A stretch of 64,000 nucleotides of DNA from Solirubrobacter sp963837485 (GCA_963837485.1 CAWINP010000008.1:457997-521996), one strand, 5' to 3'; numbered from the stretch's first letter, positions 22,913 to 31,692 are shown. The notes: generated from the letters alone by a model not told the origin. A program made the numbers and translations.

Positions 22913-23923
22913 ATGCCCGTCGGTATCGCCTTCACCCCGTTTGAGACTCGAGCGGACGTGATCCTGCGGCTCGCGATCCGAGCGGACTCGCTCGGCCTGC
23001 GCCGCGTCGAGGTCGCGGAGGGGTGGACGCACGACGCGCTGATCCTGATCGCGGAGATCGCGCAGCGGACGACCCGGATCGAGCTCGCCACGTCGGTGAT
23101 CTCCGCGTGGGGACGGACGCCGGCGACGATCGCGCTCGCCGCCGCCGGGCTCCAGCGCTGCTCGGACGGGCGCTTCTCGCTCGGCATCGGCGCGTCCAGC
23201 CCTCCCCTGACTGAGGGCTTCCACGGGATCGAGTGGGATCGTCCCGGAGCCCGGCTGCGCGACACGCTGGTCGCGGTGCGGGCGCTGCTGGCCGGCGAGC
23301 GGCTCCCGTCGCCGGCCGCGGACGCGCGGCCGTTGCGGCTCGGCGTGGTGCCCGACCCGCGCGTGCCGCTCGTGCTCGCGGCGCTCGCGCCCGCGTCGAT
23401 CCGGCTGGCGGGCGAGCTCGCCGACGCGTGGGCGCCGTTCCTGTGGGCGCGCTCGCGGATCGCCGAAGGCCGCGCGCTGCTGGCCGAGGGCGAGGCGCGC
23501 GCGGAGGCGCCGGCGCCGACCCGCGTCTCGGTCGGCGTCCCGGTCGCGCTCGCGCCCGGCGCCGCGGGCGCCCGCGAGCTGGCGGCCTGGTGGCTGGCGA
23601 CATACGTTACGCGGATGGGGCCGCTGTATCCGCGCATGCTCTCCGAGCGCTTCGGGGCGCGCGAGGCGGTCGCCGCCGTGGCCGCGCTGGGCGACCGGCG
23701 CGCGGAGCTGCCGGAGGTCGCCAACAAGCTCGCCTCCGACGTCACGCTGATGGCGACCTTCGACCGCGCGGACGACGCGATCGCCTCCTGGTTCGCCGCG
23801 GGCGCCGACGACGTGAGCCTCGTGCTCCCGCCCGGCCGCTCGGAGGAGGAGCTGACCGAGATCCTCGAGGTCGCTGCCGACGCCGTCGACGCGCCGCGCG
23901 CAGCGTCGTGGAGGGCGGCGTGA
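22913..23923 (+). CDS. LLM class (luciferase-like) flavin/F420-dependent oxidoreductase
   Basis: A 336-residue relative of the preceding gene's product, also a luciferase-like barrel: MPVGIAFTPFETRADVILRL, LGLRRVEVAEGWTHDALILI, RIELATSVISAWGRTPATIA and GRFSLGIGASSPPLTEGFHG. Longer than its neighbour, it has the usual C-terminal helical region. A 108-bp gap separates the two genes, in which I see no gene. Substrate and cofactor (F420 or FMN) are not determined by sequence alone. The two may act in related oxidations. Confidence 0.86.
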   Translation: MPVGIAFTPFETRADVILRLAIRADSLGLRRVEVAEGWTHDALILIAEIAQRTTRIELATSVISAWGRTPATIALAAAGLQRCSDGRFSLGIGASSPPLTEGFHGIEWDRPGARLRDTLVAVRALLAGERLPSPAADARPLRLGVVPDPRVPLVLAALAPASIRLAGELADAWAPFLWARSRIAEGRALLAEGEARAEAPAPTRVSVGVPVALAPGAAGARELAAWWLATYVTRMGPLYPRMLSERFGAREAVAAVAALGDRRAELPEVANKLASDVTLMATFDRADDAIASWFAAGADDVSLVLPPGRSEEELTEILEVAADAVDAPRAASWRAA

Positions 23924-23963
23924 CCGCGGACGCGACGCCGATGCGGCGTCCGGAGCGCGCGGC

Positions 23964-24656
23964 ATGACCGCCGTGTCGATCCCCGCGCGCTTCAACGGCC
24001 CGCCCGGCTCCGCGCACGGCGGGTACGCCGCCGGGCTCGTCGCCTCCGCGCTCGGCCCCGCGGCGAGCGTGCGCCTCGCCGCGCCGCCGCCGCTGGACGC
24101 GCCGATGACGCTCGAGGACGCCGAGTTCGGCGTGCGGCTCACGCACGGCGACGCGCTGATCGCCGAAGCCCGCCCCGGCCGCCCGCAGCTCGATGCGCCC
24201 GCCCCGCCCGACCTCGCCGCCGCCACCCGCGCGTCCGCCGCCTACCCCGGGTTCGCGGAGCACCCGTTCCCGACCTGCTTCGGCTGCGGCACGGAGCGCG
24301 CCGAGGGCGACGGCCTGCGCATCTTCCCCGGGCCCGCCGGCGACGACGGCCTGCTCGCCGCGCCGTGGACGCCGCCGGCCGATCTCGCCGCCGACGGCGC
24401 GATCGACCCCGTCTTCGTCTGGGCCGCGCTGGATTGCCCGTCCGGCTTCGCGTGCATCCCGCCCGGCACCCGAAGCGTCCTCGCCACCATGACCGCCGAG
24501 CTCGAGGCGCCGGTCCGCGCCGGCGAGACCTACGTGATCACCGCGTGGCCGGTCTCCCACGACGGCCGCAAGCACCGCGCCGGCGCCGCGCTGCACGACG
24601 CGTCGGGCCACCGCCTCGCGATCGCCGACACGCTCTGGATCACGCCGCGCGCGTGA
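23964..24656 (+). CDS. hotdog-fold thioesterase-like protein (double domain)
   Basis: A 230-residue protein. It begins with SIPARFNGPPGSAHGGYAAG, resembling the substrate-entry loop of hotdog thioesterases, then has a linker with FPTCFGCGTERAEGDGLRIF and a C-terminal half with VFVWAALDCPSGFACI and ITAWPVSHDGRKHRAGAAL. The arrangement suggests two hotdog units in one chain, as in acyl-CoA thioesterase or dehydratase-like families. The Cys pair in CFGC could bind metal. It follows the second luciferase-like gene by 40 bp in the same direction. Confidence 0.7.
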   Translation: MTAVSIPARFNGPPGSAHGGYAAGLVASALGPAASVRLAAPPPLDAPMTLEDAEFGVRLTHGDALIAEARPGRPQLDAPAPPDLAAATRASAAYPGFAEHPFPTCFGCGTERAEGDGLRIFPGPAGDDGLLAAPWTPPADLAADGAIDPVFVWAALDCPSGFACIPPGTRSVLATMTAELEAPVRAGETYVITAWPVSHDGRKHRAGAALHDASGHRLAIADTLWITPRA

Positions 24657-24674
24657 GAAGCGCAAGTAGTGTGC

Positions 24675-25025
24675 TCAACGATCCTGCAGCACGCCCAGAA
24701 CGTTGCCGTCGGGGTCGGTGAACGTGGCCACCAGGCGGCCGCCGCCGACGTCGCGCGGCTCGTCCTTGACGGTGGCGCCGGCCGCGGTCACCTCGGCGAG
24801 CTTGGCCGCGATGTCCGGCACATGCCAGTAGGCCACCGGCGAGGTCATCCCCTGTCCCGCGCCGCCGGGCACGAGCCCGATCTGCTGGCCCGCGACCTCG
24901 TATCCGACGTAGTAGGACGCGTCGCTCGTCGGCTCCGCGCCGAGCAGCGCGGTGTACACCGCCTTCGCCGCGTCCAGGTCGGTGACAGGATGGAGAATGG
25001 TCTTGACGCCGTCGATGGAGGTCAT
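24675..25025 (-). CDS. VOC family protein (glyoxalase-like)
   Basis: A 116-residue two-unit VOC protein: VKTILHPVTDLDAAKAVYTA with LLGAEPTSDASYYVGYEVAG, then VAYWHVPDIAAKLAEVTAAG and GRLVATFTDPDGNVLGVLQD. The ATG at 25025 has AGGAGA six bases upstream, so the open frame upstream is not used. The function is unknown. It converges with the hotdog gene (18 bp between ends). Confidence 0.86.
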   Translation of the reverse strand: MTSIDGVKTILHPVTDLDAAKAVYTALLGAEPTSDASYYVGYEVAGQQIGLVPGGAGQGMTSPVAYWHVPDIAAKLAEVTAAGATVKDEPRDVGGGRLVATFTDPDGNVLGVLQDR

Positions 25026-25219
25026 GGGGTCTCCTGAGGTCGTGGTGTTCATGGCGGCAACCTTAGGTGTGCCCGGACGACCTCGCTTCTCGATTCCTGC
25101 TCGGTTCGTTCCCCGCATCCCGAGGGGACCGATGCGCGCGCTGCGCTCCGGTGAGCGCGGCACCGGCATCGAGCACCGTCCCGAAGCGCCAGTAGACGCG
25201 GTTCGCGAACACCAAGGAG

Positions 25220-25595
25220 GTGTTCGCGGGCTACAACATCGTTGAGGCGGAGGAGCTTCGAAGACGCGGGCGGCGGACGCTTCTTCATCCGCACGCACAT
25301 CGCAAGCCGGTATCTGACCGCCGACGCGAGCGGAGCCGTCAAGCAGGCCGTCAAATCCGCCACCGACGCCCAGCGCTGGCAGCTCACGCCGACCGGCATG
25401 ACCGTGCTCGACCGCGACAAGTACGCGATCTCCAATCTCGCGTTCCCAGGGAAGCTGCTCCAGCCCGGTGCCGCCAGCTCGACCGCGGGCGCGCCCGTCG
25501 TGCTCGGCACACCGACCGGGGCCGGCATCCACAACACCAACAGCTGGGTGGTGACGAGCCCGCTGCTGGCTAGCGGGATCGACGTGCACCCCTAG
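25220..25595 (+). pseudogene. remnant resembling a ricin-type beta-trefoil domain
   Basis: A GTG at 25220 with AAGGAGG directly before it opens VFAGYNIVEAEE, but that frame soon turns Arg-rich. In the next frame (from 25242) a protein-like stretch reads FFIRTHIASRYLTADASG, QRWQLTPTGMTVLDRDKYAI and NTNSWVVTSPLLASG, reminiscent of ricin B/beta-trefoil repeats. A stop codon precedes the first frame. It looks like a degraded piece of a larger gene. The 190 bp before it (25026-25219) contain nothing I can assign. Confidence 0.35.
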
Positions 25596-25604
25596 AAACA
25601 GCAG

Positions 25605-25626
25605 AACCCGCGCCGTGGCGCGGGTT
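25605..25626 (-). terminator. stem-loop terminator downstream of tRNA-Pro
   Basis: AACCCGCGCC and GGCGCGGGTT form a perfect 10-bp stem with a 2-base loop, starting 9 bases after the tRNA 3' end on the minus strand and followed by TTCTGCTGTTTC, a weak T-rich tract. It also lies 10 bp after the end of the trefoil-like remnant on the plus strand, so it could serve both directions. Confidence 0.7.
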
Positions 25627-25634
25627 CCAGCTCA

Positions 25635-25708
25635 TCGGGGCGCCCGGATTTGAACCGGGGACCTCACCGACCCGAACGGTGCGCGCTACCAGGCTGCGCC
25701 ACGCCCCG
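25635..25708 (-). tRNA. tRNA-Pro (anticodon CGG)
   Basis: A complete 74-nt cloverleaf on the minus strand: acceptor CGGGGCG/CGCCCCG with discriminator A, a D-arm around GCGC-AGCCTGGTA-GCGC, anticodon arm CACCG-TTCGGGT-CGGTG giving anticodon CGG, variable loop AGGTC, and T-arm CCCGG-TTCAAAT-CCGGG. It reads proline codon CCG. The 3' CCA is not encoded (TGA follows). A hairpin terminator lies just downstream. Confidence 0.95.
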
Positions 25709-25732
25709 AGGGCTCGCAGTCTAGCGGCCCGC

Positions 25733-27379
25733 CTAGCTGCCGCCGAGAAGCGCCCCGGTGGTGTCGCGCACCGTCTGCGTCACGGCGCCGGTGGTCTGGT
25801 TGACCGTGCCCGCGGCGCCGCCGACGGCGCCGTTGACGGCCCCGGTCGCGCCGTCCACGGCCTCGCCCACCGGGCCGTCGCCCGTCGCCTGCTGGACGGC
25901 GCCGGTGGCGCCTTGCACCGTGTCCTGGACGGCGCCGGTGGCGCCCTGGACGGTGGAATCGACCGTCCCGGCGGCCTGGTCGACCGTGTTCTGGACGGCG
26001 GCGCCCGCGTCGCCGGTGGCCGTCTTGACCGGATCCGACGCGGCCGATGTCGGCAGCTTGACCTTGGGCGTTGACGCGTCGCCGCCGGAGGACGCGGACG
26101 ACGCCGGCGAGGAGGAGGAAGCGCCCGAGGAGCCCGAGGGAGCCGACGAGGTCCCGCCGCCGCCCGACGTGGCGCGGTCGACGGCGGGCCTCGAGCTTCC
26201 GGCTCTCCCGGACGAATGGTCGGAGCGGCGGCCCGCGTCCCCCCGGGCGCCGCCGCTCCGTGAGCTCGTTGCCGGCCCGGTGACGGACGTGCCGGAGTCC
26301 GCGGTCCCGGCCGCGGTCGAGCTCGAAGTCTTGTGCGCGGCCGGCGACACCACGACCGGGTGCGTCGCGGGATGGCGTCCGCCGGTGGCGACCTGGTGCG
26401 CGCCGACGCCGACCCCGGTGCCGGCGACGAGCAGCGCGGCGGCCGCGCCGGCCTTCGCCCACGGCCCGCTGAGCTGATCCGACAGCGCGGGCAGGTGCGC
26501 GGCCCAGCGCGCGCCCGGCGCGTCCGAGGCGGGCAGATCGCCGCCGCGCCGCAAGCGCAGGAACCCCGGCAGCGGCAGCACCCCGGCGACCCGGTCGACG
26601 ATCCGGCGCGCCGCGGGACGGCGCACCAGCAGCCCGCGATCGAGCCCGGCGGCCAGCGCCTCGCGCCGGCACGGCTGGCAGTGCGAAAGGTGCCTCGACA
26701 GCCGGCGCGAGTCGCGCACGCCGAGCGCCCCCGAGGCCGCCGCGGCGATGATCGACCGCACGCGCAGGCAGCGCGCGCCCGACACCAGCTCGTCGTACTC
26801 CTCGGTCAGCCGGCGGCGCGCGCGGAACAGCGTCGACTCGACGGCCGGCCGCGTCATCCCCATGCGCGCGCCGATCTGCTCGTACGTCAGCCCTTCGAGC
26901 TCGCGCAGGACCAGGATCTGGTGATGGGACTCCGACAGCCCGCCGAACGCGCCGCACAGCGTCTCGAGGTCGTGCTTGGCCGACACCGCCGCCTCGGGCG
27001 ACGGCCCGGGCGCGGCAAGCCGGGTGTGATCGGAGGGAGCGAGCCCTTCCTCGGCGTCGTAGGAGACCTCCTCGGACCGCCGCGAGCGCCGGAACGCGTC
27101 GATGCACGCGTTCTTGGCGATCTCGTAGATCCACGGCTTGAAGGCGATCGTCCGGTCGGTCGCGCGCATCCGCCGCAACGCCGAGACGAAGACCTCCTGC
27201 GTGACATCCTCGGCGCGCCCATGGTCCTTGACCATGCCCAGCACGTAGGCGTAGATCCTTCGCTGGTAGCGCTGATAGAGCGCCTCGAAGGCACGGTCGT
27301 CGCCCGCCCGGACCGCGGCCACCAGCCGCTGATCGGAGTCCGGTGCGGTCTCGCCGCCCGGCTCGCCGGCGGGCGCCAT
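25733..27379 (-). CDS. ECF sigma factor fused to zinc-finger anti-sigma-like domain, membrane helix and repetitive exported tail
   Basis: 548 residues in one chain. Sigma region 2 (30-100: FEALYQRYQRRIYAYVLGMV, KPWIYEIAKNACIDAFRR) and region 4 (145-195: HHQILVLRELEGLTYEQIGA) come first. Residues 225-240 carry the ZAS-type motif His230-x3-Cys234-x2-Cys237. A transmembrane helix (about 309-326) follows, then 220 residues of Ser/Thr/Gly-rich sequence ending in repeated 11-residue-like units (VQGATGAV, QDTVQGATGAV, VDGATGAVNGAV). The factor would be tethered to the membrane. The ATG at 27379 was chosen; a TTG at 27406 is possible. Confidence 0.85.
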   Translation of the reverse strand: MAPAGEPGGETAPDSDQRLVAAVRAGDDRAFEALYQRYQRRIYAYVLGMVKDHGRAEDVTQEVFVSALRRMRATDRTIAFKPWIYEIAKNACIDAFRRSRRSEEVSYDAEEGLAPSDHTRLAAPGPSPEAAVSAKHDLETLCGAFGGLSESHHQILVLRELEGLTYEQIGARMGMTRPAVESTLFRARRRLTEEYDELVSGARCLRVRSIIAAAASGALGVRDSRRLSRHLSHCQPCRREALAAGLDRGLLVRRPAARRIVDRVAGVLPLPGFLRLRRGGDLPASDAPGARWAAHLPALSDQLSGPWAKAGAAAALLVAGTGVGVGAHQVATGGRHPATHPVVVSPAAHKTSSSTAAGTADSGTSVTGPATSSRSGGARGDAGRRSDHSSGRAGSSRPAVDRATSGGGGTSSAPSGSSGASSSSPASSASSGGDASTPKVKLPTSAASDPVKTATGDAGAAVQNTVDQAAGTVDSTVQGATGAVQDTVQGATGAVQQATGDGPVGEAVDGATGAVNGAVGGAAGTVNQTTGAVTQTVRDTTGALLGGS

Positions 27380-27452
27380 GACGGCGCCGCTCGCTCCCCT
27401 ACTCAACGTCGAAGGTCCTCCGTGCGCTAACGATTCACGTCGTTGCGCCCCT

Positions 27453-27464
27453 CCCCTGCAGGGG
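27453..27464. promoter_or_regulatory. perfect palindrome in divergent spacer
   Basis: CCCCTGCAGGGG is a perfect 12-bp palindrome in the 139-bp region between the divergent membrane-anchored sigma gene and the Nif3-like gene. It could be an operator for either. No promoter elements stand out next to it. Confidence 0.25.
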
Positions 27465-27518
27465 GACGCGCGGACACTGTAGATGCAGATCGCCCGAACT
27501 GTTCGTTCTCAAACCCAC

Positions 27519-28277
27519 ATGGCATCGATCGACGACCTGATCGCCGCGCTCGACGAGCTGCTCGACCCCGGCGCCTACCCCGACCTCGGCCCGAACGGGC
27601 TCCAGGTCCCCGGCGCGCGCGAGGTGGCGCGCGTGATCACCGGCGTGTCCGCGCAGCGAGCCCTGAGTGAGCGGGCGGTCGAGCTGGAGGCCCAGCTCGT
27701 GCTCGTCCACCACGGCCTGTTCTGGGACTTTCAGCCGACCGGGCTGACGCCCGTGCTGGCCGAGCGGCTGCGCCCGCTGTTCAAGCACGACATCAATCTC
27801 GCCGCGTACCACATCCCGCTCGACGCGCATGCCGAGCTCGGCAACAACGCCCTGCTCGCCCAGGCGCTCGGATGCGACGCGCACGAGCCGTTCGGGAGCT
27901 ACAAGGGCACGCCGATCGGCCGCAAAGCCACCTTCCCAGGCGGGATCACGGTGCCGGAGCTGCGCGAGAGGGTGCGCGCCGCGACCCATCGCGAGCCGAC
28001 GATCCAGGGCGCCGGGCCCGAGCGGATACGCGCCATCGGCATCGTCTCCGGCTCGGCCGCCGACATGCTCCCGCAGGCGATCGCCGCGGGCCTCGACGCG
28101 TTCCTCACCGGCGAGCCGAGGGAGCACGTGATGGCCGACGCGCAAGAGTCAGGAATCCACTTCATTGCGGCCGGCCATTATGCGACGGAGACCTTCGGCG
28201 TGCGAGCGCTCGGCGATCTGCTGGCCGAGCGATTCGGCGTCGAACACGTGTTCGTCGACATCCCGAACCCGGTTTGA
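27519..28277 (+). CDS. Nif3-like dinuclear metal centre protein
   Basis: A 252-residue member of the NIF3/YbgI/GTP cyclohydrolase I type 2 family. The metal-binding His pair is in LVLVHHGLFWDF, with AAYHIPLDAHAELGNNALLA and the C-terminal HFIAAGHYATETFGVRAL with a further His and Glu. The family binds two metal ions in a toroidal hexamer; its function remains unsettled. The ATG at 27519 starts at the conserved first helix; an ATG at 27483 would add 12 residues. Confidence 0.9.
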   Translation: MASIDDLIAALDELLDPGAYPDLGPNGLQVPGAREVARVITGVSAQRALSERAVELEAQLVLVHHGLFWDFQPTGLTPVLAERLRPLFKHDINLAAYHIPLDAHAELGNNALLAQALGCDAHEPFGSYKGTPIGRKATFPGGITVPELRERVRAATHREPTIQGAGPERIRAIGIVSGSAADMLPQAIAAGLDAFLTGEPREHVMADAQESGIHFIAAGHYATETFGVRALGDLLAERFGVEHVFVDIPNPV

Positions 28278-28378
28278 CCGAATGTTTACCTCAGATTGAG
28301 CAGGTGGATATTGTGGTCATCCGGTGAAGACGCTACGGTGGCGCTACGTGGCCAACCTCATCAGGAGGAATCGCACTG

Positions 28379-28555
28379 ATGGCAATCCATCTCACGCCCA
28401 CGGAGCTCGCTCGCGAATCAGGCATGGAACGTCGCGAGGTCATCGAGAAGTGCATGGAGCTGGGCGTGCCGATCTTCCAGGGACGCATCGACAAGACGCT
28501 GTTCCTCGCGAACGTCTCGCAACTCGAGGCCACCAGGCAGGTAGCGACAGCGTGA
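28379..28555 (+). CDS. 58-residue DNA-binding-like protein (MerR/BldC-type small HTH)
   Basis: MAIHLTPTELARESGMERRE, then VIEKCMELGVPIFQGRIDKT, then LFLANVSQLEATRQVATA. A perfect AGGAGG lies 10 bases before the ATG. The layout (HTH of the LTPTELARESGM type, then a short wing with GRIDKTLF) resembles small MerR-like/BldC or excisionase-fold proteins. It lies between nif3 and the acyl-CoA synthetase gene and is followed by a perfect palindrome. It could be an independent developmental-type regulator; no target is known. Confidence 0.7.
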   Translation: MAIHLTPTELARESGMERREVIEKCMELGVPIFQGRIDKTLFLANVSQLEATRQVATA

Positions 28556-28561
28556 AGTTCG

Positions 28562-28579
28562 GCGCCTCTTAAGAGGCGC
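28562..28579. promoter_or_regulatory. perfect 18-bp palindrome between small HTH gene and acyl-CoA synthetase
   Basis: GCGCCTCTTAAGAGGCGC is fully self-complementary with no loop. It lies 6 bp after the stop of the 58-residue HTH gene and 48 bp before the synthetase ATG. No T-tract follows, so an operator is as likely as a terminator. The adjacent small HTH protein is the natural candidate for binding. Confidence 0.45.
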
Positions 28580-28627
28580 AGGTAGCATCGCCCTCCTCGA
28601 GCAGTTCCGGAGGAGGAGCGCAAACAC

Positions 28628-30394
28628 ATGCAGGAAAGCACGACGAGCCACGGGACCGGCTCGGCGACGATTGCGGACATCGTGGGCCTGGCCGCCGAGC
28701 GTTACGGCGAGCGAACGGCGGCCCGGTTCAAGCGCGACGGCGAGTGGCTTCAGCTGAGCTACCGCGAGCTCGCGGGAATCGTCTCCGAGCTCGGCCGCGG
28801 ATTGATCGACCTCGGGCTGCAGCCGGGCGAGCGCGTCGCCCTGCTGTGCACCACGCGCGTCGAGTGGTCGCTGATCGACTTCGCGATCACCTGCGCCGGC
28901 GGCGTCGTCGTCCCCATCTACCCCACCAACTCGCCCGACGAGTGCGCGTGGGTGATCGGCGACTCGGAGTCGCGCTTCGTGGTCGTCGAGGACGACGGCC
29001 AGGCCGCCAAGGTCGCCGCCGTGCGCGAGCGGCTGCCGAAGCTCGAGGCCGTGCTCTCGCTCGCGGACTTCGACTCGCTGCGCGAGCGCGGGCGCGCGCG
29101 CGAGGCGGCCGAGCTGGCCGAGCGCGTCGCCGCCGTCACGCCCGAGGACACCTACACGATCATCTACACGTCCGGGACGACCGGACCGCCCAAGGGCTGC
29201 GTGCTCACCCACGGCAACTACCGCCAGGTGACCCGCATGTGCGAGGAGATCGGGGTGATCGAGGCGGGCCAGCTCGTCTACCTCTACCTCCCGCTGGCGC
29301 ACTCCTACGCGCTGCTGATCCAGCTGCTCGCCGTCGACCTCGGCGCCCCGCTCGCCTACTGGAGCGGCGACCCGCAGCAGATCGTGCCCGATCTGATGGC
29401 GGTCAAGCCCGCCTACCTGCCGTCGGTCCCGCGCATCTTCGAGAAGATCTACACACTGGTCACCTCGAGCAACGACCCGCAGAAGATCGCGGCCGCGACG
29501 CAGCTCGGCCTGAAGGTCCGCAGGATGCAGGAGGCGGGCGAGGAGGTGCCCGCGGAGCTGCAGGCGGCGTTCGACAAGGCCGACGCCGAGCTGTTCGCGA
29601 ACGTGCGCAACATCTTCGGCGGCAACCTCGTCCAGGCGACCTCCGGCGCGGCGCCGATCGCCAAGGAGATCCTCGAGTTCTTCTACGCCTGCGGCGCGCC
29701 CGTGCTCGAGGGCTACGGGATGACGGAGACGAGCACCGTCACGACGACGTCCACGGTCGCCGACCACCGGCTCGGCACGGTCGGCCGGGCGATCCCCGGC
29801 GCCCAGCTGAGGATCGCCGACGACGGCGAGATCCTCGTTCGCGGCCCGCACATCTTCCGCGGCTACTACGGCCAGGGCGACACCGTCGCGTTCGGCGCGA
29901 TCGAGGACGGCTGGCTGCACACCGGCGACCTCGGCTCGCTCGACGAGGACGGCTACCTGAGCATCACCGGCCGCAAGAAGGACATCATCATCACCGCGGG
30001 CGGCAAGAACCTCACGCCGGCCAACCTCGAGAACGACCTCAAGCGCTCGCGCTGGATCTCCCAGGCGGTCATGTACGGCGACCGGCGGCCGTTCCCGGCC
30101 GCGCTGATCACGCTCGACCCGGAGGAGATCGTCCACTTCGCGCGCGAGCATGGGCTGGCCGAGGATGTCGCGACGCTCGCGCGCGAGCCGAAGGTCGTCG
30201 AGCTGATCCAGGGCGTGCTCGACGAGGTCAACGCCAACTACGCGCGCGTCGAGCAGATCAAGAAGTTCTTCATCCTCGACCACGACCTCTCGCAGGAGAC
30301 CGGCGAGCTGACGCCGACCCTGAAGGTCAAGCGCAACGTCATCAACGAGAAGTACGCGGACGCGTTCGAGGCGCTCTACTCGCCGGCCGACTGA
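28628..30394 (+). CDS. long-chain acyl-CoA synthetase (AMP-binding, FadD15-like)
   Basis: A 588-residue adenylate-forming enzyme activating a fatty acid with ATP and CoA. The P-loop motif is TIIYTSGTTGPPKGCVLTH, the A5-like motif LEGYGMTETS, the A7 motif DGWLHTGDLGSLDEDGYLSI, and the hinge ITGRKKDIIITAGGKN. The C-terminal end ETGELTPTLKVKRN contains the catalytic Lys region. A GGAGGAG precedes the ATG. It is similar to FadD15-type enzymes of actinobacteria. It converges with the patatin gene (19-nt overlap). Confidence 0.93.
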   Translation: MQESTTSHGTGSATIADIVGLAAERYGERTAARFKRDGEWLQLSYRELAGIVSELGRGLIDLGLQPGERVALLCTTRVEWSLIDFAITCAGGVVVPIYPTNSPDECAWVIGDSESRFVVVEDDGQAAKVAAVRERLPKLEAVLSLADFDSLRERGRAREAAELAERVAAVTPEDTYTIIYTSGTTGPPKGCVLTHGNYRQVTRMCEEIGVIEAGQLVYLYLPLAHSYALLIQLLAVDLGAPLAYWSGDPQQIVPDLMAVKPAYLPSVPRIFEKIYTLVTSSNDPQKIAAATQLGLKVRRMQEAGEEVPAELQAAFDKADAELFANVRNIFGGNLVQATSGAAPIAKEILEFFYACGAPVLEGYGMTETSTVTTTSTVADHRLGTVGRAIPGAQLRIADDGEILVRGPHIFRGYYGQGDTVAFGAIEDGWLHTGDLGSLDEDGYLSITGRKKDIIITAGGKNLTPANLENDLKRSRWISQAVMYGDRRPFPAALITLDPEEIVHFAREHGLAEDVATLAREPKVVELIQGVLDEVNANYARVEQIKKFFILDHDLSQETGELTPTLKVKRNVINEKYADAFEALYSPAD

Positions 30395-31608
30395 CGCAGC
30401 AGCGCGCCTGTCGTCTGCTCGAGGATGCGGCGCCAGGCGCGCGTCTGCTGCTTCTCCGCCGCGAAGTGGCGCACGACCTTGCGCACGCGCGTGGCGGAGA
30501 TGTCGATGCCGTGGCGGCGGCAGACCGCGCGCAGCTCCTCGTAGTCCTTGGCCAGCTTGACGGTCACCGACTGGAAGCCGTGGCGGGCGACCTCGACGCG
30601 CGACGCGTAGTTGAGGATGTTCGTCTGGAACATCAGCTCGTCGTCGGCCTCGGGCTCGATCAGCACGATGTCGACGCCCGGATAGCGCTCCTTCCAGTGC
30701 CCTGCCATCTCGTGCAGGCGCTGGTAGGCCAGCAGCTTGAACGTCTGGTAGCCGATCTTCGGGAAGCCCATGTCGGAGATCCGCCGCGCGCGGGTGCCGA
30801 ACAGCGTCGGGATCGACTTCGAGAAGTCGTTCACGTACGGCACGAGCGGGTTGACGACGACGATGAACTTGGCCCCCGCCTCGACCGCGATGTCGAGGTT
30901 CGTGGTCGAGACGATCCCGCCGTCCACCAGCTCGCGCTCGCGCACCCGATACGGCGCGTAGATCATCGGCAGCGCCGTAGAGGCGCGCACGGCGCTGGAG
31001 ATCGGGATGTCGTCCCAGCCCTCGGCGCCGAGCACGATCCGCTCGCATGTGTCGAGGTCGGTCGCGGCCAGGTACAGCTCGCGCTCGAGCAGCCGGAAGT
31101 CGTCCACGCGGCCGTCCTCGGAGAGGACCTCGCGCATGTAGGTCTCGATCCCCTTTCCGGTGTAGAGCCCGGACGGCAGCGCGTCGCCGAGCGCGAGGAT
31201 CACGTCCATCGCGGTGAACGAGCCGAGCGTGCGGGCCAGCGTGCGCGCGACGCCGATCACGTGCAGCGGCAGCCGCACCGCCTTGGACACCAGCTCCCCG
31301 TAGTTGGGGCTCAGCAGGTTGGCCAGCTCCATGTTGGGGAACGGCACCGGCACCTGGTCGTTGACCACGCGCATCATCTGCTCGGGCGTGACGCCGTTGG
31401 CGGCCAGCGCCGCGATCAGCGAGCCGGCGCTGGTGCCGACGTAGACGTCGAACTGGTTCACGGAGCGGTTGACCGACAGCAGGTCGAGCGCCCGCAGCGC
31501 GCCGATCTGGTAGACGCCGCCGGTGAACCCGCCGCCGCCCAGGACCAGCGCGGTCCGCGACTGGCGGCGGCGACGCGAGCTCGCCTTCATCTCGACGACG
31601 TTGCTCAT
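30376..31608 (-). CDS. patatin-like phospholipase
   Basis: A 410-residue lipid acyl hydrolase with a Ser-Asp dyad. The glycine-rich oxyanion motif LVLGGGGFTGGVYQIGALRA, the nucleophile elbow GTSAG and the Asp in LVDGGIVSTTNLDI are all intact. No signal peptide is seen; the Arg-rich N-terminus (SSRRRRQSR) precedes the fold directly. Lipid release here and fatty-acid activation by the convergent synthetase could be linked, but they are not co-transcribed. Confidence 0.9.
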   Translation of the reverse strand: MSNVVEMKASSRRRRQSRTALVLGGGGFTGGVYQIGALRALDLLSVNRSVNQFDVYVGTSAGSLIAALAANGVTPEQMMRVVNDQVPVPFPNMELANLLSPNYGELVSKAVRLPLHVIGVARTLARTLGSFTAMDVILALGDALPSGLYTGKGIETYMREVLSEDGRVDDFRLLERELYLAATDLDTCERIVLGAEGWDDIPISSAVRASTALPMIYAPYRVRERELVDGGIVSTTNLDIAVEAGAKFIVVVNPLVPYVNDFSKSIPTLFGTRARRISDMGFPKIGYQTFKLLAYQRLHEMAGHWKERYPGVDIVLIEPEADDELMFQTNILNYASRVEVARHGFQSVTVKLAKDYEELRAVCRRHGIDISATRVRKVVRHFAAEKQQTRAWRRILEQTTGALLRQSAGE

Positions 31609-31692
31609 AAGAGCAGTCTATGCCGCCCCGGCCGCGCCGGAACGTCAGCGCGACTTCCGCTTGTCCGACGGGTTCCGTAGGCTCGAACGCCG

